The translations under genes and the position numbers were made by a program. 64,000 bases of DNA from MPNO01 sp965205995 (lineage in GTDB: Bacteria; Pseudomonadota; Alphaproteobacteria; MPNO01), in assembly GCA_965205995.1 (NCBI GenBank), contig OZ242200.1, positions 3,224,001-3,288,000 on the forward strand, given 5' to 3'. Shown here piece after piece: positions 44,023 through 52,573 of the stretch. The notes beneath the pieces are model-generated. The model worked only from the letters and a program-made list of their open reading frames with translations. It had not been told where the DNA came from and did no database searches. Position 1 is the first letter of the stretch; each line of letters opens with the position of its first letter.

Positions 44023-45630
44023 CTACATCCTGAAGACGCCGAAACGGGTGCGCTCGATGGGGGCGTTCAGCGCCGCCGACAGGCTGAGGCCGAGCACCGC
44101 CCGGGTCTGGGCGGGCTCGATCACGCCGTCGTCCCACAGCCTGGCGCTGGCGTAGAACGGGTTGCCCTGGTGTTCGTATTGCGCGCGGATCGGCGCCTTG
44201 AAGGCGTCCTCTTCCTCATCCGCCCAGGATTCGCCCCGCGCCTCCAGCGCGTCGCGGCGGAGCTGGCCAAGAACGCTGGCGGCCTGCTCGCCCCCCATCA
44301 CCGAGATCCGCGCGTTGGGCCACATATAGAGGAACCGCGGCCCGTAGGCCCGGCCGCACATGCCGTAATTGCCGGCACCGAAGCTGCCGCCGACGATGAC
44401 GGTGAACTTGGGCACCCTGGCGCAGGCGACCGCGGTCACCAGCTTGGCGCCGTCCTTGGCGATGCCGCCGGCCTCGTATCTGCGCCCGATCATGAAGCCG
44501 GTGATGTTCTGCAGAAAGACCAGCGGGATGCCGCGCTGGCAGCAGAGCTCGACGAAATGCGCTCCCTTGAGCGCCGATTCCGAGAACAGGATGCCGTTAT
44601 TGGCGAGGATACCGACCGGGTAGCCGAAGATATGGGCGAAGCCGGTCACCAGCGTGGTCCCGTATAGCGCCTTGAATTCGTCGAATTCGCTGCCGTCGAC
44701 GATGCGTGCGATGACCTCGCGCACGTCATAGGGCTTGCGGTAATCCGCCGGGACGATGCCGGCGAGCTCGGCCGGGTCGTGCGCGGGATCGGCCGGGGCG
44801 CGGCAGACCAGCTCGACCCGCTTGCTGCGGTTGAGCGCAGCCACCGCGCGGCGGACGATGGCGATCGCATGCGCGTCGTTCTCGGCGTAGTGGTCGGCGA
44901 CGCCGGATTCGCGGGCATGCACATCGGCGCCGCCGAGCTCTTCGGCGCTGACCACCTCGCCGGTCGCGGCCTTCACCAGCGGCGGGCCGCCGAGGAAGAT
45001 GGTGCCCTGGTTGCGGACGATCACGGCCTCGTCCGACATCGCCGGGACATAGGCGCCGCCCGCGGTGCATGAGCCCATCACGGCGGCGATCTGCGGGATC
45101 CCGGCGGCGGACATGGTGGCCTGGTTGTAGAAGATGCGGCCGAAATGGTCGCGGTCGGGAAAGACCTCGTCCTGGCGCGGCAGGTTGGCGCCTCCGGAAT
45201 CGACGAGATAGATGCAGGGCAGGTCGTTCTCCCGCGCGATGTCCTGGGCGCGCAGGTGCTTCTTGACCGTCAGGGGGAAATAGGTGCCGCCCTTCACCGT
45301 CGCGTCGTTGGCGATGACGACGCACTCGGCCCCCATCACCGGCCCGATGCCGGCGATCAGCCCCGCCGCCGGGACGTCCTCGTCATAGACCCGCCAGGCG
45401 GCGAGCTGGGACAGTTCGAGAAACGGCGCGCCCGGGTCGATCAGGCGATCGATGCGCTCGCGCGGCAGCATCTTGCCGCGGGAGGTATGCCGCTGCCGCG
45501 CCCGCTCGCCGCCGCCCTCGGCGATCGAGGAGACTACGCGGCGAAGTTCGGCCACCGCCTCTTCCATCGCCGCGCGGTTGGCCTCGAACGCCGCCGAGCG
45601 CCGGTCGATCGCGCTTTCGAGTACCGGCAT
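44023..45630 (-). CDS. mccB: Acyl-CoA carboxylase carboxyltransferase beta subunit, methylcrotonyl-CoA carboxylase type
   Basis: 535 residues, ATG overlapping the ivd stop (TGATG). Carboxyltransferase blocks: KMLPRERIDRLIDPGAPFLELSQ (split here as a family start), LVDSGGANLPRQDEVFPD, GSCTAGGAYVPAMSDE, FLQNITGFMIGRRYE and GNYGMCGRAYGPRF. The SGGANLP and HFGRIFYNQA sequence is typical of MccB as opposed to PccB. Together with mccA it forms the biotin-dependent enzyme converting 3-methylcrotonyl-CoA to 3-methylglutaconyl-CoA. Confidence 0.92.
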   Translation of the reverse strand: MPVLESAIDRRSAAFEANRAAMEEAVAELRRVVSSIAEGGGERARQRHTSRGKMLPRERIDRLIDPGAPFLELSQLAAWRVYDEDVPAAGLIAGIGPVMGAECVVIANDATVKGGTYFPLTVKKHLRAQDIARENDLPCIYLVDSGGANLPRQDEVFPDRDHFGRIFYNQATMSAAGIPQIAAVMGSCTAGGAYVPAMSDEAVIVRNQGTIFLGGPPLVKAATGEVVSAEELGGADVHARESGVADHYAENDAHAIAIVRRAVAALNRSKRVELVCRAPADPAHDPAELAGIVPADYRKPYDVREVIARIVDGSEFDEFKALYGTTLVTGFAHIFGYPVGILANNGILFSESALKGAHFVELCCQRGIPLVFLQNITGFMIGRRYEAGGIAKDGAKLVTAVACARVPKFTVIVGGSFGAGNYGMCGRAYGPRFLYMWPNARISVMGGEQAASVLGQLRRDALEARGESWADEEEDAFKAPIRAQYEHQGNPFYASARLWDDGVIEPAQTRAVLGLSLSAALNAPIERTRFGVFRM

Positions 45631-46802
45631 CAGGCGGTCTCGCGAAACAGCTCCCGGCCGATCAGCATGCGGCGGATCTCGCTGGTCCCCGCGCCGATCT
45701 CGTAGAGCTTGGCGTCGCGCAGCAGCCGGCCGGTGGGATAGTCGTTGATGTAACCGTTGCCGCCCAGGATCTGGATCGCGTCCAGCGCCAGCGCGGTGGC
45801 GCGCTCGGCCGCGTAGAGAATGGCGCCGGCGGCGTCCTTGCGCGAGGTCTCGCCGCGGTCGCAGGCCTTGGCGACGGCATAGACATAGGCGCGGCTGGCA
45901 TTGGCGATTGTGTACATGTCGGCGATCTTGCCCTGGATGAGCTGGAACTCGCCGATCGCCTGGCCGAATTGCCGGCGCTCGTGGACATAGGGGAGCACGG
46001 TGTCGAGGCAGGACTGCATGATGCCGAGCGGGCCGCCCGCGAGCACCGCGCGCTCGTAGTCGAGCCCGCTCATGAGCACGTTGACGCCCCCGCCGACGGC
46101 GCCGAGGACGTTCTCCTCCGGCACCTCGCAGCCCTCGAAGACCAGCTCGCAGGTGTTGGAGCCGCGCATTCCGAGCTTGTCGAGCTTCTGCGCGGTCGAG
46201 AAGCCGGCGAACCCCTTCTCGACCAGGAAGGCGGTGATGCCGCGCGGCCCGGCCTCGGGGTCGGTCTTGGCGTAGACCGCCAGCGTGTCGGCGTCGGGCC
46301 CGTTGGTGATCCACATCTTGGTGCCGTCGAGGACGAAGCGGTCGCCCTTGCGTTCGGCGCGGAGCCGCATGCCGACCACGTCCGACCCGGCGCCGGTCTC
46401 GCTCATCGCCAGCGCGCCGACATGCTCGCCGGAAATCAGCTTCGGCAAATAGCGCCGCTTCTGCGCCTCTGAGCCGTTGCGGCGGATCTGGTTGACGCAG
46501 AGATTGGAGTGCGCGCCGTAGGAGAGCCCGACCGAGGCCGAGCCGCGGCTCACCTCCTCCATCGCGACGACATGTTCGAGATAGCCCATCCCGGCGCCGC
46601 CATACTCCTCCTCCACGGTGATGCCGAGAAGGCCGAGGCCGCCCATCTTGCGCCAGAGATCGGCCGGGAAGTCGTTGGCCTCGTCGATCTCGGCTGCGCG
46701 CGGGGCGATCTCGACCGCCGCGAAATCGGCGACGCTCTCGCGCAACATCCCGGCGGTCTCGCCGAGGTCGAAATCGAGGCTGGGATAGGCGTTCCGAAGC
46801 AT
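45630..46802 (-). CDS. ivd: Isovaleryl-CoA dehydrogenase
   Basis: 390 residues. An acyl-CoA dehydrogenase with GALAMSETGAGSD, WITNGPDADTL and the C-terminal QILGGNGYINDYPTGRLLRD blocks. The catalytic glutamate is at E250 in LDYERAVLAGG, the position characteristic of isovaleryl-CoA dehydrogenase in contrast with most relatives. Electrons go to ETF, whose genes lie at 48140-49839. First of the ivd-mccB-mccA genes; an 80-base gap separates it from the Nudix gene upstream. Confidence 0.93.
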   Translation of the reverse strand: MLRNAYPSLDFDLGETAGMLRESVADFAAVEIAPRAAEIDEANDFPADLWRKMGGLGLLGITVEEEYGGAGMGYLEHVVAMEEVSRGSASVGLSYGAHSNLCVNQIRRNGSEAQKRRYLPKLISGEHVGALAMSETGAGSDVVGMRLRAERKGDRFVLDGTKMWITNGPDADTLAVYAKTDPEAGPRGITAFLVEKGFAGFSTAQKLDKLGMRGSNTCELVFEGCEVPEENVLGAVGGGVNVLMSGLDYERAVLAGGPLGIMQSCLDTVLPYVHERRQFGQAIGEFQLIQGKIADMYTIANASRAYVYAVAKACDRGETSRKDAAGAILYAAERATALALDAIQILGGNGYINDYPTGRLLRDAKLYEIGAGTSEIRRMLIGRELFRETA

Positions 46803-46882
46803 CGGCCGCTCCCGTGGGGTTAGCCCGTCGGCTGGAAGGCGCGCACCCTACAAAACTTGCGGCAGCCGCGCATTACCCGAAT

Positions 46883-47728
46883 TCAGCGCCTGAGCCCGCG
46901 GACGATGTCGAGATAGTCGGCGGTTTCCGGGTCTATCAGCCCGTGGCGGATGAAAAAGTCGATGCAGACGAGGTTGCAGTTGAGCTTGAATTCGGCGGTG
47001 CCGGCCACGATCTCCATCACCCGCTCGACCGGCCACAAATAGAACGCCTCGATCTCGCCGTCCCGGTTCCCGGGCTCGAAGGCGGCGGGCAATTCGAGGT
47101 CGTAGCAATACATGACATCGGGCTTCAGCCCCTCCCTGGTCTCCTGGCAGTAGGAGACCGCCCCCACCGGGCGGGCGGTGGCGGCGAGATCCTGCGGAAT
47201 CCCGGCTTCCTCGCCCGCTTCCTTGATCGCGTTCTCCAGCAGCCCGATCCCGGCCGGCTGCCCGCCGGCGACGAAATTGTCGAGCATGCCGGGAAAACTC
47301 GGCCGGTCCCGGGCGCGGCGGGCGATCCACATCAGGATGCGTTCGCCGTCGCGGCGATAGCCGTTGACATGGACGCCGCGGGCGCGGATGCCGAAAAAAG
47401 GGATCGCCGTCCGGTCCATCAGCATCAGATGCGGGCCGAAAAGGGCGCCGCCCACGGGGTAGGCTTCATCGCGCAACCGCCCGATCGCCCCGGAATCGGA
47501 GAGGCTGTGCAGAACCGATGCCACGGCTTCGGTCCGGCTCTCGCAGCTGTCGAGCGCGGGCGCCGTCCGGACACCCGACTCATCGACCGCGAACGCCTCG
47601 GGATAGTCCGCCAGCCGGCGGGCGAAGCCGGGCCGGATCCAGCCCGGCTGCTCCGCGCCGATACGGAACGGCACGAAGCCTCCCAGATCGTGCGCGTTGC
47701 ACTCCTCGATACGGTCGAGAAAGCTCAT
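46883..47728 (-). CDS. Nudix hydrolase with DUF4743 N-terminal domain
   Basis: 281 residues. The family pattern is LFGPHLMLMDRTAIPFFGIRARGVHVNGY in the middle (DUF4743-type, related to the Nudix half of yeast Tnr3), and a Nudix box GGQPAGIGLLENAIKEAGEE. In that box the first glutamate of the consensus is an isoleucine and the arginine a lysine, while the metal-binding EE pair remains. Likely acts on a thiamine-like or other diphosphate. It precedes ivd on the same strand and may be co-transcribed. Confidence 0.8.
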   Translation of the reverse strand: MSFLDRIEECNAHDLGGFVPFRIGAEQPGWIRPGFARRLADYPEAFAVDESGVRTAPALDSCESRTEAVASVLHSLSDSGAIGRLRDEAYPVGGALFGPHLMLMDRTAIPFFGIRARGVHVNGYRRDGERILMWIARRARDRPSFPGMLDNFVAGGQPAGIGLLENAIKEAGEEAGIPQDLAATARPVGAVSYCQETREGLKPDVMYCYDLELPAAFEPGNRDGEIEAFYLWPVERVMEIVAGTAEFKLNCNLVCIDFFIRHGLIDPETADYLDIVRGLRR

Positions 47729-47802
47729 GGCCGCGTTATAGCATGGCTCCGGGGCGCCCGATTCCGCTGGCGGGGATGAAGCGGGACCCGTATATCTCGC
47801 TT

Positions 47803-48000
47803 ATGACGACCATGGGCTCGGTGCTGTTGGCTATCGCCCTCGCCGCGGTCCTGGGCGTCCTCGCCATCGGTCTGTTCAGCATGGCGCGGGGCGGCGAGTT
47901 CAACCGCAAATACGGCAACAAGTTCATGCAGGCCCGGGTGATCCTGCAATTCGGCGCGATCGCCTTGCTCGCCATTGCCGTGCTGTTTGGCCGCGGGTGA
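47803..48000 (+). CDS. Small twin-transmembrane HIG1-like protein
   Basis: About 65 residues with two membrane segments, VLLAIALAAVLGVLAIGLFS and a second ending in LLAIAVLFGRG, separated by a basic loop with NKFMQARVILQ. This is the layout of the HIG1/twin-TM proteins common upstream of cobalamin or electron-transfer genes in alphaproteobacteria; HIG1 proteins can associate with respiratory oxidases. In-frame ATGs at 47776, 47803 and 47812 are possible starts. Encoded 139 bases before etfB. Confidence 0.72.
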   Translation: MTTMGSVLLAIALAAVLGVLAIGLFSMARGGEFNRKYGNKFMQARVILQFGAIALLAIAVLFGRG

Positions 48001-48016
48001 GAAGCGGGCGGGCTCG

Positions 48017-48046
48017 TTGACAGTTTGAACCGCCGGACATTATCTT
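48017..48046 (+). promoter_or_regulatory. Probable sigma-70 promoter of etfBA
   Basis: TTGACA at 48017-48022 is a perfect -35 box, followed after 18 bases by TATCTT at 48041-48046 (four of six -10 matches). It lies in the only sizeable gap before etfB, about 95 bases upstream of the start codon. Confidence 0.5.
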
Positions 48047-48139
48047 CGGCGCCTTGTCGGGAAGCCGGTGGTTGGGTGGCCTGATGCGCCGCCGCGGCAT
48101 TCCCTCCATGACCCTTTCAGGATTCGGGAAAGCCCTTCC

Positions 48140-48889
48140 ATGAAGGTACTCGTCGGTGTCAAACGGGTCGTCGACTACAACGTCAAGGTCCGCGTCAAGG
48201 CCGACCGGACCGGCGTCGAGACGGCCAATGTCAAGATGTCGATGAACCCGTTCGACGAAATTGCGGTCGAAGAAGCGATCCGCATGAAGGAGGCGGGAAC
48301 GGCGGACGAGATCGTCGCCGTCTCGATGGGTGTCCGGCAATGCCAGGAGACCATCCGGACCGCGCTTGCCATGGGCGCGGACCGCGGCATCCACGTGATG
48401 ACCGACGAGGAGCTTCAGCCGCTCGCCATCGCCAAGCTGTTCAAGGCGCTGGTCGAACGCGAGAGCCCGGGCCTGGTGATCCTGGGCAAGCAGGCGATCG
48501 ACGACGACAGCAACCAGACCGGCCAGATGCTGGCGGCCCTGCTGGGCTGGCCCCAGGGCACCTTCGCCTCCGACATCGTGCTCGCCGAAGGCGGCGCCGA
48601 GGTCACGCGCGAGGTCGATGGCGGGCTCGAGACCGTGGGTATCGCGATTCCGGCCGTCATCACCACCGACCTGCGGCTGAACGAGCCGCGCTACGCGTCG
48701 CTGCCCAACATCATGAAGGCGAAGAAGAAGCCGATCGACCAGATCGCCGTCGATGAGCTCGGCGTCGACGTGGCGCCCCGGCTGGAGACTTTGACGGTGG
48801 AAGATCCGCCCGCCCGGGCGGGCGGGCGCAGGGTCGCCGATGTCGAGGAGCTGGTCGACAAGCTCAGGAACGAGGCGGGGGTGATCTGA
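48140..48889 (+). CDS. etfB: Electron transfer flavoprotein beta subunit
   Basis: 249 residues. It binds AMP and pairs with EtfA to carry electrons from acyl-CoA dehydrogenases to the quinone pool via ETF dehydrogenase. KVLVGVKRVVDYNVKVRVK, MNPFDEIAVEEAIRMKE, LGKQAIDDDSNQTGQMLA and the C-terminal NIMKAKKKPID are diagnostic of the housekeeping (group I) ETF-beta. The stop overlaps the etfA start (TGATG). Confidence 0.97.
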   Translation: MKVLVGVKRVVDYNVKVRVKADRTGVETANVKMSMNPFDEIAVEEAIRMKEAGTADEIVAVSMGVRQCQETIRTALAMGADRGIHVMTDEELQPLAIAKLFKALVERESPGLVILGKQAIDDDSNQTGQMLAALLGWPQGTFASDIVLAEGGAEVTREVDGGLETVGIAIPAVITTDLRLNEPRYASLPNIMKAKKKPIDQIAVDELGVDVAPRLETLTVEDPPARAGGRRVADVEELVDKLRNEAGVI

Positions 48890-49839
48890 TGGCGGCTCTT
48901 GTCATCGCCGCCCATGACGGCGCGGCGCTCGACCCGGCGACGCTCAACACCGTCACCGCCGCCGCCGCGTTCGCCGGCGATATCGACGTTCTGGTGGCCG
49001 GCAGCGGGACCGCGGCGGTCGCCGAGGCGGCCGCAAGGATCGCCGGCGTCGCGCGTGTCCGGCATGCCGACGACGCGGCCTACGACCATCTGCTCGCCGA
49101 GGCGGTGGCGCCGCTGGTGGTGGCTCTCGCGGCCGAGTATTCGGAGATCCTGTTCCCCGCCAATACTACGGGCAAGAACCTCGCCCCGCGGGTGGCGGCG
49201 CTGCTCGACGTCGCCCAGATCTCCGACGTCACCGAGGTGGTCGCGGCGGACATTTTCGTGCGCCCGATCTATGCCGGCAACGCGATGGCGACCGTCCGGT
49301 CGCGCGATGCGATCAAGGTGATGACCGTGCGCGGCACCGCCTTTGCCGCGGCCGCCGAGGGCGGAAGCGCCGTGATCGAGCCGGTCGCCGCCGGCGGAGG
49401 GCAGGCACTGTCGAGATTCCTGCGTCAGGAGCTTTCCAGGTCCGAGCGTCCCGAGCTCACCGGGGCGCGGGTCGTGGTCTCGGGCGGGCGCGGCATGCAG
49501 TCCTCGGAGAATTTCCATCTGGTGGAGGAAATCGCCGACCGTCTCGGCGCCGCGGTCGGCGCCTCGCGCGCCGCGGTGGACGCCGGATACCGGCCCAACG
49601 ACTTCCAGGTCGGCCAGACCGGGAAGGTGGTGGCGCCCGAGCTCTATATCGCCGTCGGCATTTCCGGCGCGATCCAGCATTTGGCGGGCATGAAAGACAG
49701 CAAGGTCATCGTCGCCATCAACAAGGACGAAGAAGCGCCGATGGTCCAGATCGCCGATTACGGGCTGGTCGACGACCTGTTCAAGGCCCTGCCGGCCCTC
49801 GCCGAGGCGCTGGACAAGGCCGGGGTGAAGCCGCGCTGA
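48889..49839 (+). CDS. etfA: Electron transfer flavoprotein alpha subunit
   Basis: 316 residues. FAD-binding C-terminal domain with VVSGGRGMQSSENFHLVEE, AVDAGYRPNDFQVGQTGKVVAPELYIAVGISGA region (read in part as GQTGKVVAPELYIAVGISG) and NKDEEAPMVQIADYG. Encoded immediately after etfB with a one-base overlap, followed by a 3-hydroxyacyl-CoA dehydrogenase gene. It serves isovaleryl-CoA dehydrogenase encoded just upstream and other acyl-CoA dehydrogenases. Confidence 0.97.
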   Translation: MAALVIAAHDGAALDPATLNTVTAAAAFAGDIDVLVAGSGTAAVAEAAARIAGVARVRHADDAAYDHLLAEAVAPLVVALAAEYSEILFPANTTGKNLAPRVAALLDVAQISDVTEVVAADIFVRPIYAGNAMATVRSRDAIKVMTVRGTAFAAAAEGGSAVIEPVAAGGGQALSRFLRQELSRSERPELTGARVVVSGGRGMQSSENFHLVEEIADRLGAAVGASRAAVDAGYRPNDFQVGQTGKVVAPELYIAVGISGAIQHLAGMKDSKVIVAINKDEEAPMVQIADYGLVDDLFKALPALAEALDKAGVKPR

Positions 49840-49881
49840 GCCGGCGAATGGGCTGAACCGGCGAATGGAAGGAACCACACG

Positions 49882-50805
49882 ATGAAAGGGATAGCGCGCC
49901 TGGCGGCCGATCCGGTGTCGATCGACGCGGTTGCGATTCGCAAGGTGGGCATCGTCGGCGCCGGCCAGATGGGCAGCGGCATCGCCAATGTCTGCGCCGC
50001 GCACGGCTTCGATGTCGTGCTGGGGGACATTTCCAAGGATCAGGTCGGCAAGGCGCTGGATACGATTTCGGCCAACTACGACCGCCAGGTCGGGCGCGGT
50101 CGGATGACCGAGGACGAGAAGCTCGACGCGCTCGCGCGTATCGGCACGGGGTCCGGATACCGCATCTTCGCGGATTGCGACCTGATCGTGGAGGCGGCGA
50201 CCGAGAGCGAGGAGGTCAAGCGGGAGATCTACAAGCGCGTCGTCCCCGAGATCAGGGACGATGCGATCCTCGCCTCCAACACGTCGTCGATTTCGATTAC
50301 CCGCCTCGGCGCCGCGACCGACCGGCCGGCGCGGTTCATGGGAATGCATTTCATGAACCCGGTGCCGGCGATGCAGCTGGTCGAGCTGATCCCCGGGATC
50401 GCGACCGCGCAGGAGACCTTCGACGCGATCGAGGCGCTCACCTTCGCGCTCGGCAAGACGCCGGTAAATTCCGAGGATTTCCCCGCCTTCATCGTCAATC
50501 GCATCCTGCTGCCGATGCTCAACGAGGCGGTCTATACCCTGCACGAGGGAGTCGGCAGCGTCGAGGCGATCGACAACGCCATGCGGCTCGGCGCCAACCA
50601 TCCCATGGGACCGTTGCAGCTCGCCGACTTCATCGGTCTCGACACCTGCCTGTCGGTCATGCAGGTGCTCTATGAAGGCCTGGCCGACACCAAATACAGG
50701 CCCTGCCCCCTGCTGGTGAAATATGTCGAGGCCGGCTGGCTCGGGCGAAAATCGGGGCGCGGCTTCTACGACTACTCCGGCGACCGCCCGACCCCCACCC
50801 GTTGA
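49882..50805 (+). CDS. 3-hydroxybutyryl-CoA dehydrogenase-type 3-hydroxyacyl-CoA dehydrogenase
   Basis: 307 residues. NAD-binding GAGQMGSGIANVCAAHG at the N-terminus, the SNTSSISITRLGA catalytic serine region, FMGMHFMNPVPAMQLVELI containing the catalytic histidine, and NRILLPMLNEAVYTL. Converts 3-hydroxyacyl-CoA to 3-oxoacyl-CoA in fatty acid or aromatic-derived acyl-CoA oxidation, or the reverse for polyhydroxybutyrate. Starts 42 bases after etfA, an arrangement common in alphaproteobacteria. Confidence 0.93.
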   Translation: MKGIARLAADPVSIDAVAIRKVGIVGAGQMGSGIANVCAAHGFDVVLGDISKDQVGKALDTISANYDRQVGRGRMTEDEKLDALARIGTGSGYRIFADCDLIVEAATESEEVKREIYKRVVPEIRDDAILASNTSSISITRLGAATDRPARFMGMHFMNPVPAMQLVELIPGIATAQETFDAIEALTFALGKTPVNSEDFPAFIVNRILLPMLNEAVYTLHEGVGSVEAIDNAMRLGANHPMGPLQLADFIGLDTCLSVMQVLYEGLADTKYRPCPLLVKYVEAGWLGRKSGRGFYDYSGDRPTPTR

Positions 50806-50884
50806 GTCGTTTTCCGGTCGGCATCGCTGCCCGCGGGGTCTACAATCCCGCCGATGCGACGATGAGCGCGAGGCGGAGGCTGCA

Positions 50885-51166
50885 ATGACCGACTATTGGC
50901 TCAACAAGCTGATGTTCGACCTCCAGGGTCCGGGGGGGAAGGAGCGGTGGCGCGACGACCGCGAGGCGGTGCTCGACGCCTACCCGTTCCCGCCCGAGAT
51001 GCGCCAGGCCCTGGTCGACGACGATCTGGCGAAGATCCAGCCGCACGCGAACCCGTATCTGCTGCGGTTCTATCTGCTGATCTGCGGCTATGACGATGCG
51101 GCGTCGATCGAGGCGCTGAGCGCGCTGGAGTCCGGCAAGGAAGAGGGAGAGGCGGCCAATGGCTGA
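50885..51166 (+). CDS. LigA-like alpha subunit of an extradiol (LigAB-type) dioxygenase
   Basis: 93 residues starting after GGCGGAGGCTGCA. The all-helical LigA-type subunit shows WLNKLMFDLQGP, DAYPFPPEMRQALVDDDLAKIQ and the NPYLLRFY segment. It is shorter than protocatechuate 4,5-dioxygenase LigA but similar to small LigA chains of other class III extradiol enzymes. Its stop overlaps the catalytic subunit's start by 8 bases, so the subunits are made together. Confidence 0.8.
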   Translation: MTDYWLNKLMFDLQGPGGKERWRDDREAVLDAYPFPPEMRQALVDDDLAKIQPHANPYLLRFYLLICGYDDAASIEALSALESGKEEGEAANG

Positions 51167-51986
51167 ATTCGTCGGCAGCTTCGCGGCCTCGCACGGGCCG
51201 AACATCGCGCGCAACTGGGATACCCTCAAGGACGAGACGCGGGACTGGGTGGTGACCCGCTTCGGCGATCTCGGCAACCGGCTGAAGGCGGCCAGGCCCG
51301 ATGTCCTGGTCATCCATTCGACCGACCACTGGGTCAATTTCTTCCTCGACGCGATGCCCGCGTTCTGCGTCGGCATCGGCGCCGAGCACGAAGGTCCGCC
51401 GGAGCCCTTCATGAAACCGGTCTATCCGCACGAGACGCTTCCCGGACATGCAGGGCTCGGCCGTCATATCCTCGACGAGGCCTTCGCCCACGATTTCGAC
51501 CCCGCCTATTCGCTGCGGCTCAAGCTCGATCACGGCATGTGCGTGCCGATCTGGCAGTTCGGCCTCGATCCCGCCCTGCCCATCGTGCCGATCTTCATCA
51601 ACCTGGTGGAGAAGCCCTTCCCCTCGCCCAGGCGCTGCCTCGCCTGGGGCAAGATGGTGCGCCGCGCGATCGAGAGCTATCCCGAGGACATCCGGGTCGC
51701 GGTGCTCGGCACCGGCGGGCTCAGCCATTCGATCGGCGAGACCACCATGGGGTGGATCGACGAGCCGTTCGACCACGCCTGTATCGAGCTGTTCCGCAAC
51801 GCTCCCGACGAGCGGCTCGCGGCCGAGCTCGACGCCTTGCTGGAAAACACCGGCAATGGCGGGGCGGAGCTGCGCGCCTGGGTGGTTTCGCACGCCGCCG
51901 CGGACAGCAAGGGCTTCGACATGGTCGACTACATCCCGATGCCCGAGGCGCTGATCGGCTGCGGCCTGGCGGAGTGGCGCGTCTAG
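51159..51986 (+). CDS. LigB-like catalytic subunit of class III extradiol dioxygenase
   Basis: 275 residues. Iron ligands of LigB match in position: H12 in ASHGPN, H57 in STDHW, and the glutamate in MPEALIG near residue 263. Acid/base histidines H126 (LDHGMCVP) and H191 (GLSHSI) are also conserved. The enzyme would cleave a catecholic ring meta to the hydroxyls. Whether the substrate is protocatechuate, gallate or a derivative is not readable. No hydroxylase or downstream semialdehyde dehydrogenase is next to it. Confidence 0.85.
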   Translation: MAEFVGSFAASHGPNIARNWDTLKDETRDWVVTRFGDLGNRLKAARPDVLVIHSTDHWVNFFLDAMPAFCVGIGAEHEGPPEPFMKPVYPHETLPGHAGLGRHILDEAFAHDFDPAYSLRLKLDHGMCVPIWQFGLDPALPIVPIFINLVEKPFPSPRRCLAWGKMVRRAIESYPEDIRVAVLGTGGLSHSIGETTMGWIDEPFDHACIELFRNAPDERLAAELDALLENTGNGGAELRAWVVSHAAADSKGFDMVDYIPMPEALIGCGLAEWRV

Positions 51987-52573
51987 CCTCCGGTGTAATG
52001 CCGCAGCAGCGCCAGGGCTTCGTCGGAGTCCCATTCCGCGTGGCCGGTGAGCCGGCCGAGCTCGCGCCCGTCGCGGCCGTAGAGCACCGTCGTCGGAAGC
52101 GCGCGTACCCCGGCGGCGCGTGCCGCGAGCGCCTTGGCGTCGTGAAACACCGGTAGCCCGTCGAGGCCGTGCTTTTCCCAAAACGGCGTTATCCGGTCCC
52201 AGCCGCCGCGATCCTGCGACAATGCGAGGATGGCGAGCCGATCCCCGCCGAGCCGGGCGTTGAGGCGTTTCAGCGAGGGGAGTTCACGGACGCAGGGGCC
52301 GCACCAAGTGGCCCAGAAATTTACCAGAACGACTTTGCCGCGGAACTTTTCCAGCGTATAGCTCTCGCCGTTCCGACGGGTGAATGCCGTGCCCGGCGCT
52401 GGCGGGCCCGCCTCGGCGACGGTAAAGTTCTGCATCCAGCCGGTGCGGGGCGGGGTGGACGCAGCGGCGTCCACCGGGAGGAGAGACCAACCGGTCGCCG
52501 CAAGGAATAGAGCGGCGCCAATTGCGCGCAGCCTCAAATGTCTCGAAGGCCTATGACCGATACTCGATCCCAT
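51983..52573 (-). CDS. TlpA-like periplasmic thioredoxin-family disulfide reductase
   Basis: 196 residues from ATG 52573; a TTG at 52537 would give MRLRAIGAALFLAATGWSLL, a tidy signal peptide, and avoids overlap with the divergent argH start. The thioredoxin-like domain has VVLVNFWATWCGPCVREL with the redox pair C91/C94, and a conserved cis-proline in RALPTTVLY. Probably anchored or exported to the periplasm, reducing disulfides during cytochrome c or oxidase assembly. Its stop overlaps the stop of the dioxygenase gene. Confidence 0.85.
   Translation of the reverse strand: MGSSIGHRPSRHLRLRAIGAALFLAATGWSLLPVDAAASTPPRTGWMQNFTVAEAGPPAPGTAFTRRNGESYTLEKFRGKVVLVNFWATWCGPCVRELPSLKRLNARLGGDRLAILALSQDRGGWDRITPFWEKHGLDGLPVFHDAKALAARAAGVRALPTTVLYGRDGRELGRLTGHAEWDSDEALALLRHYTGG

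Noticed and set aside
48691..50601. 636-codon minus-strand frame opposite etfB, etfA and hbd
   Set aside because: Shadow frame; all three plus-strand genes are textbook members of their families.
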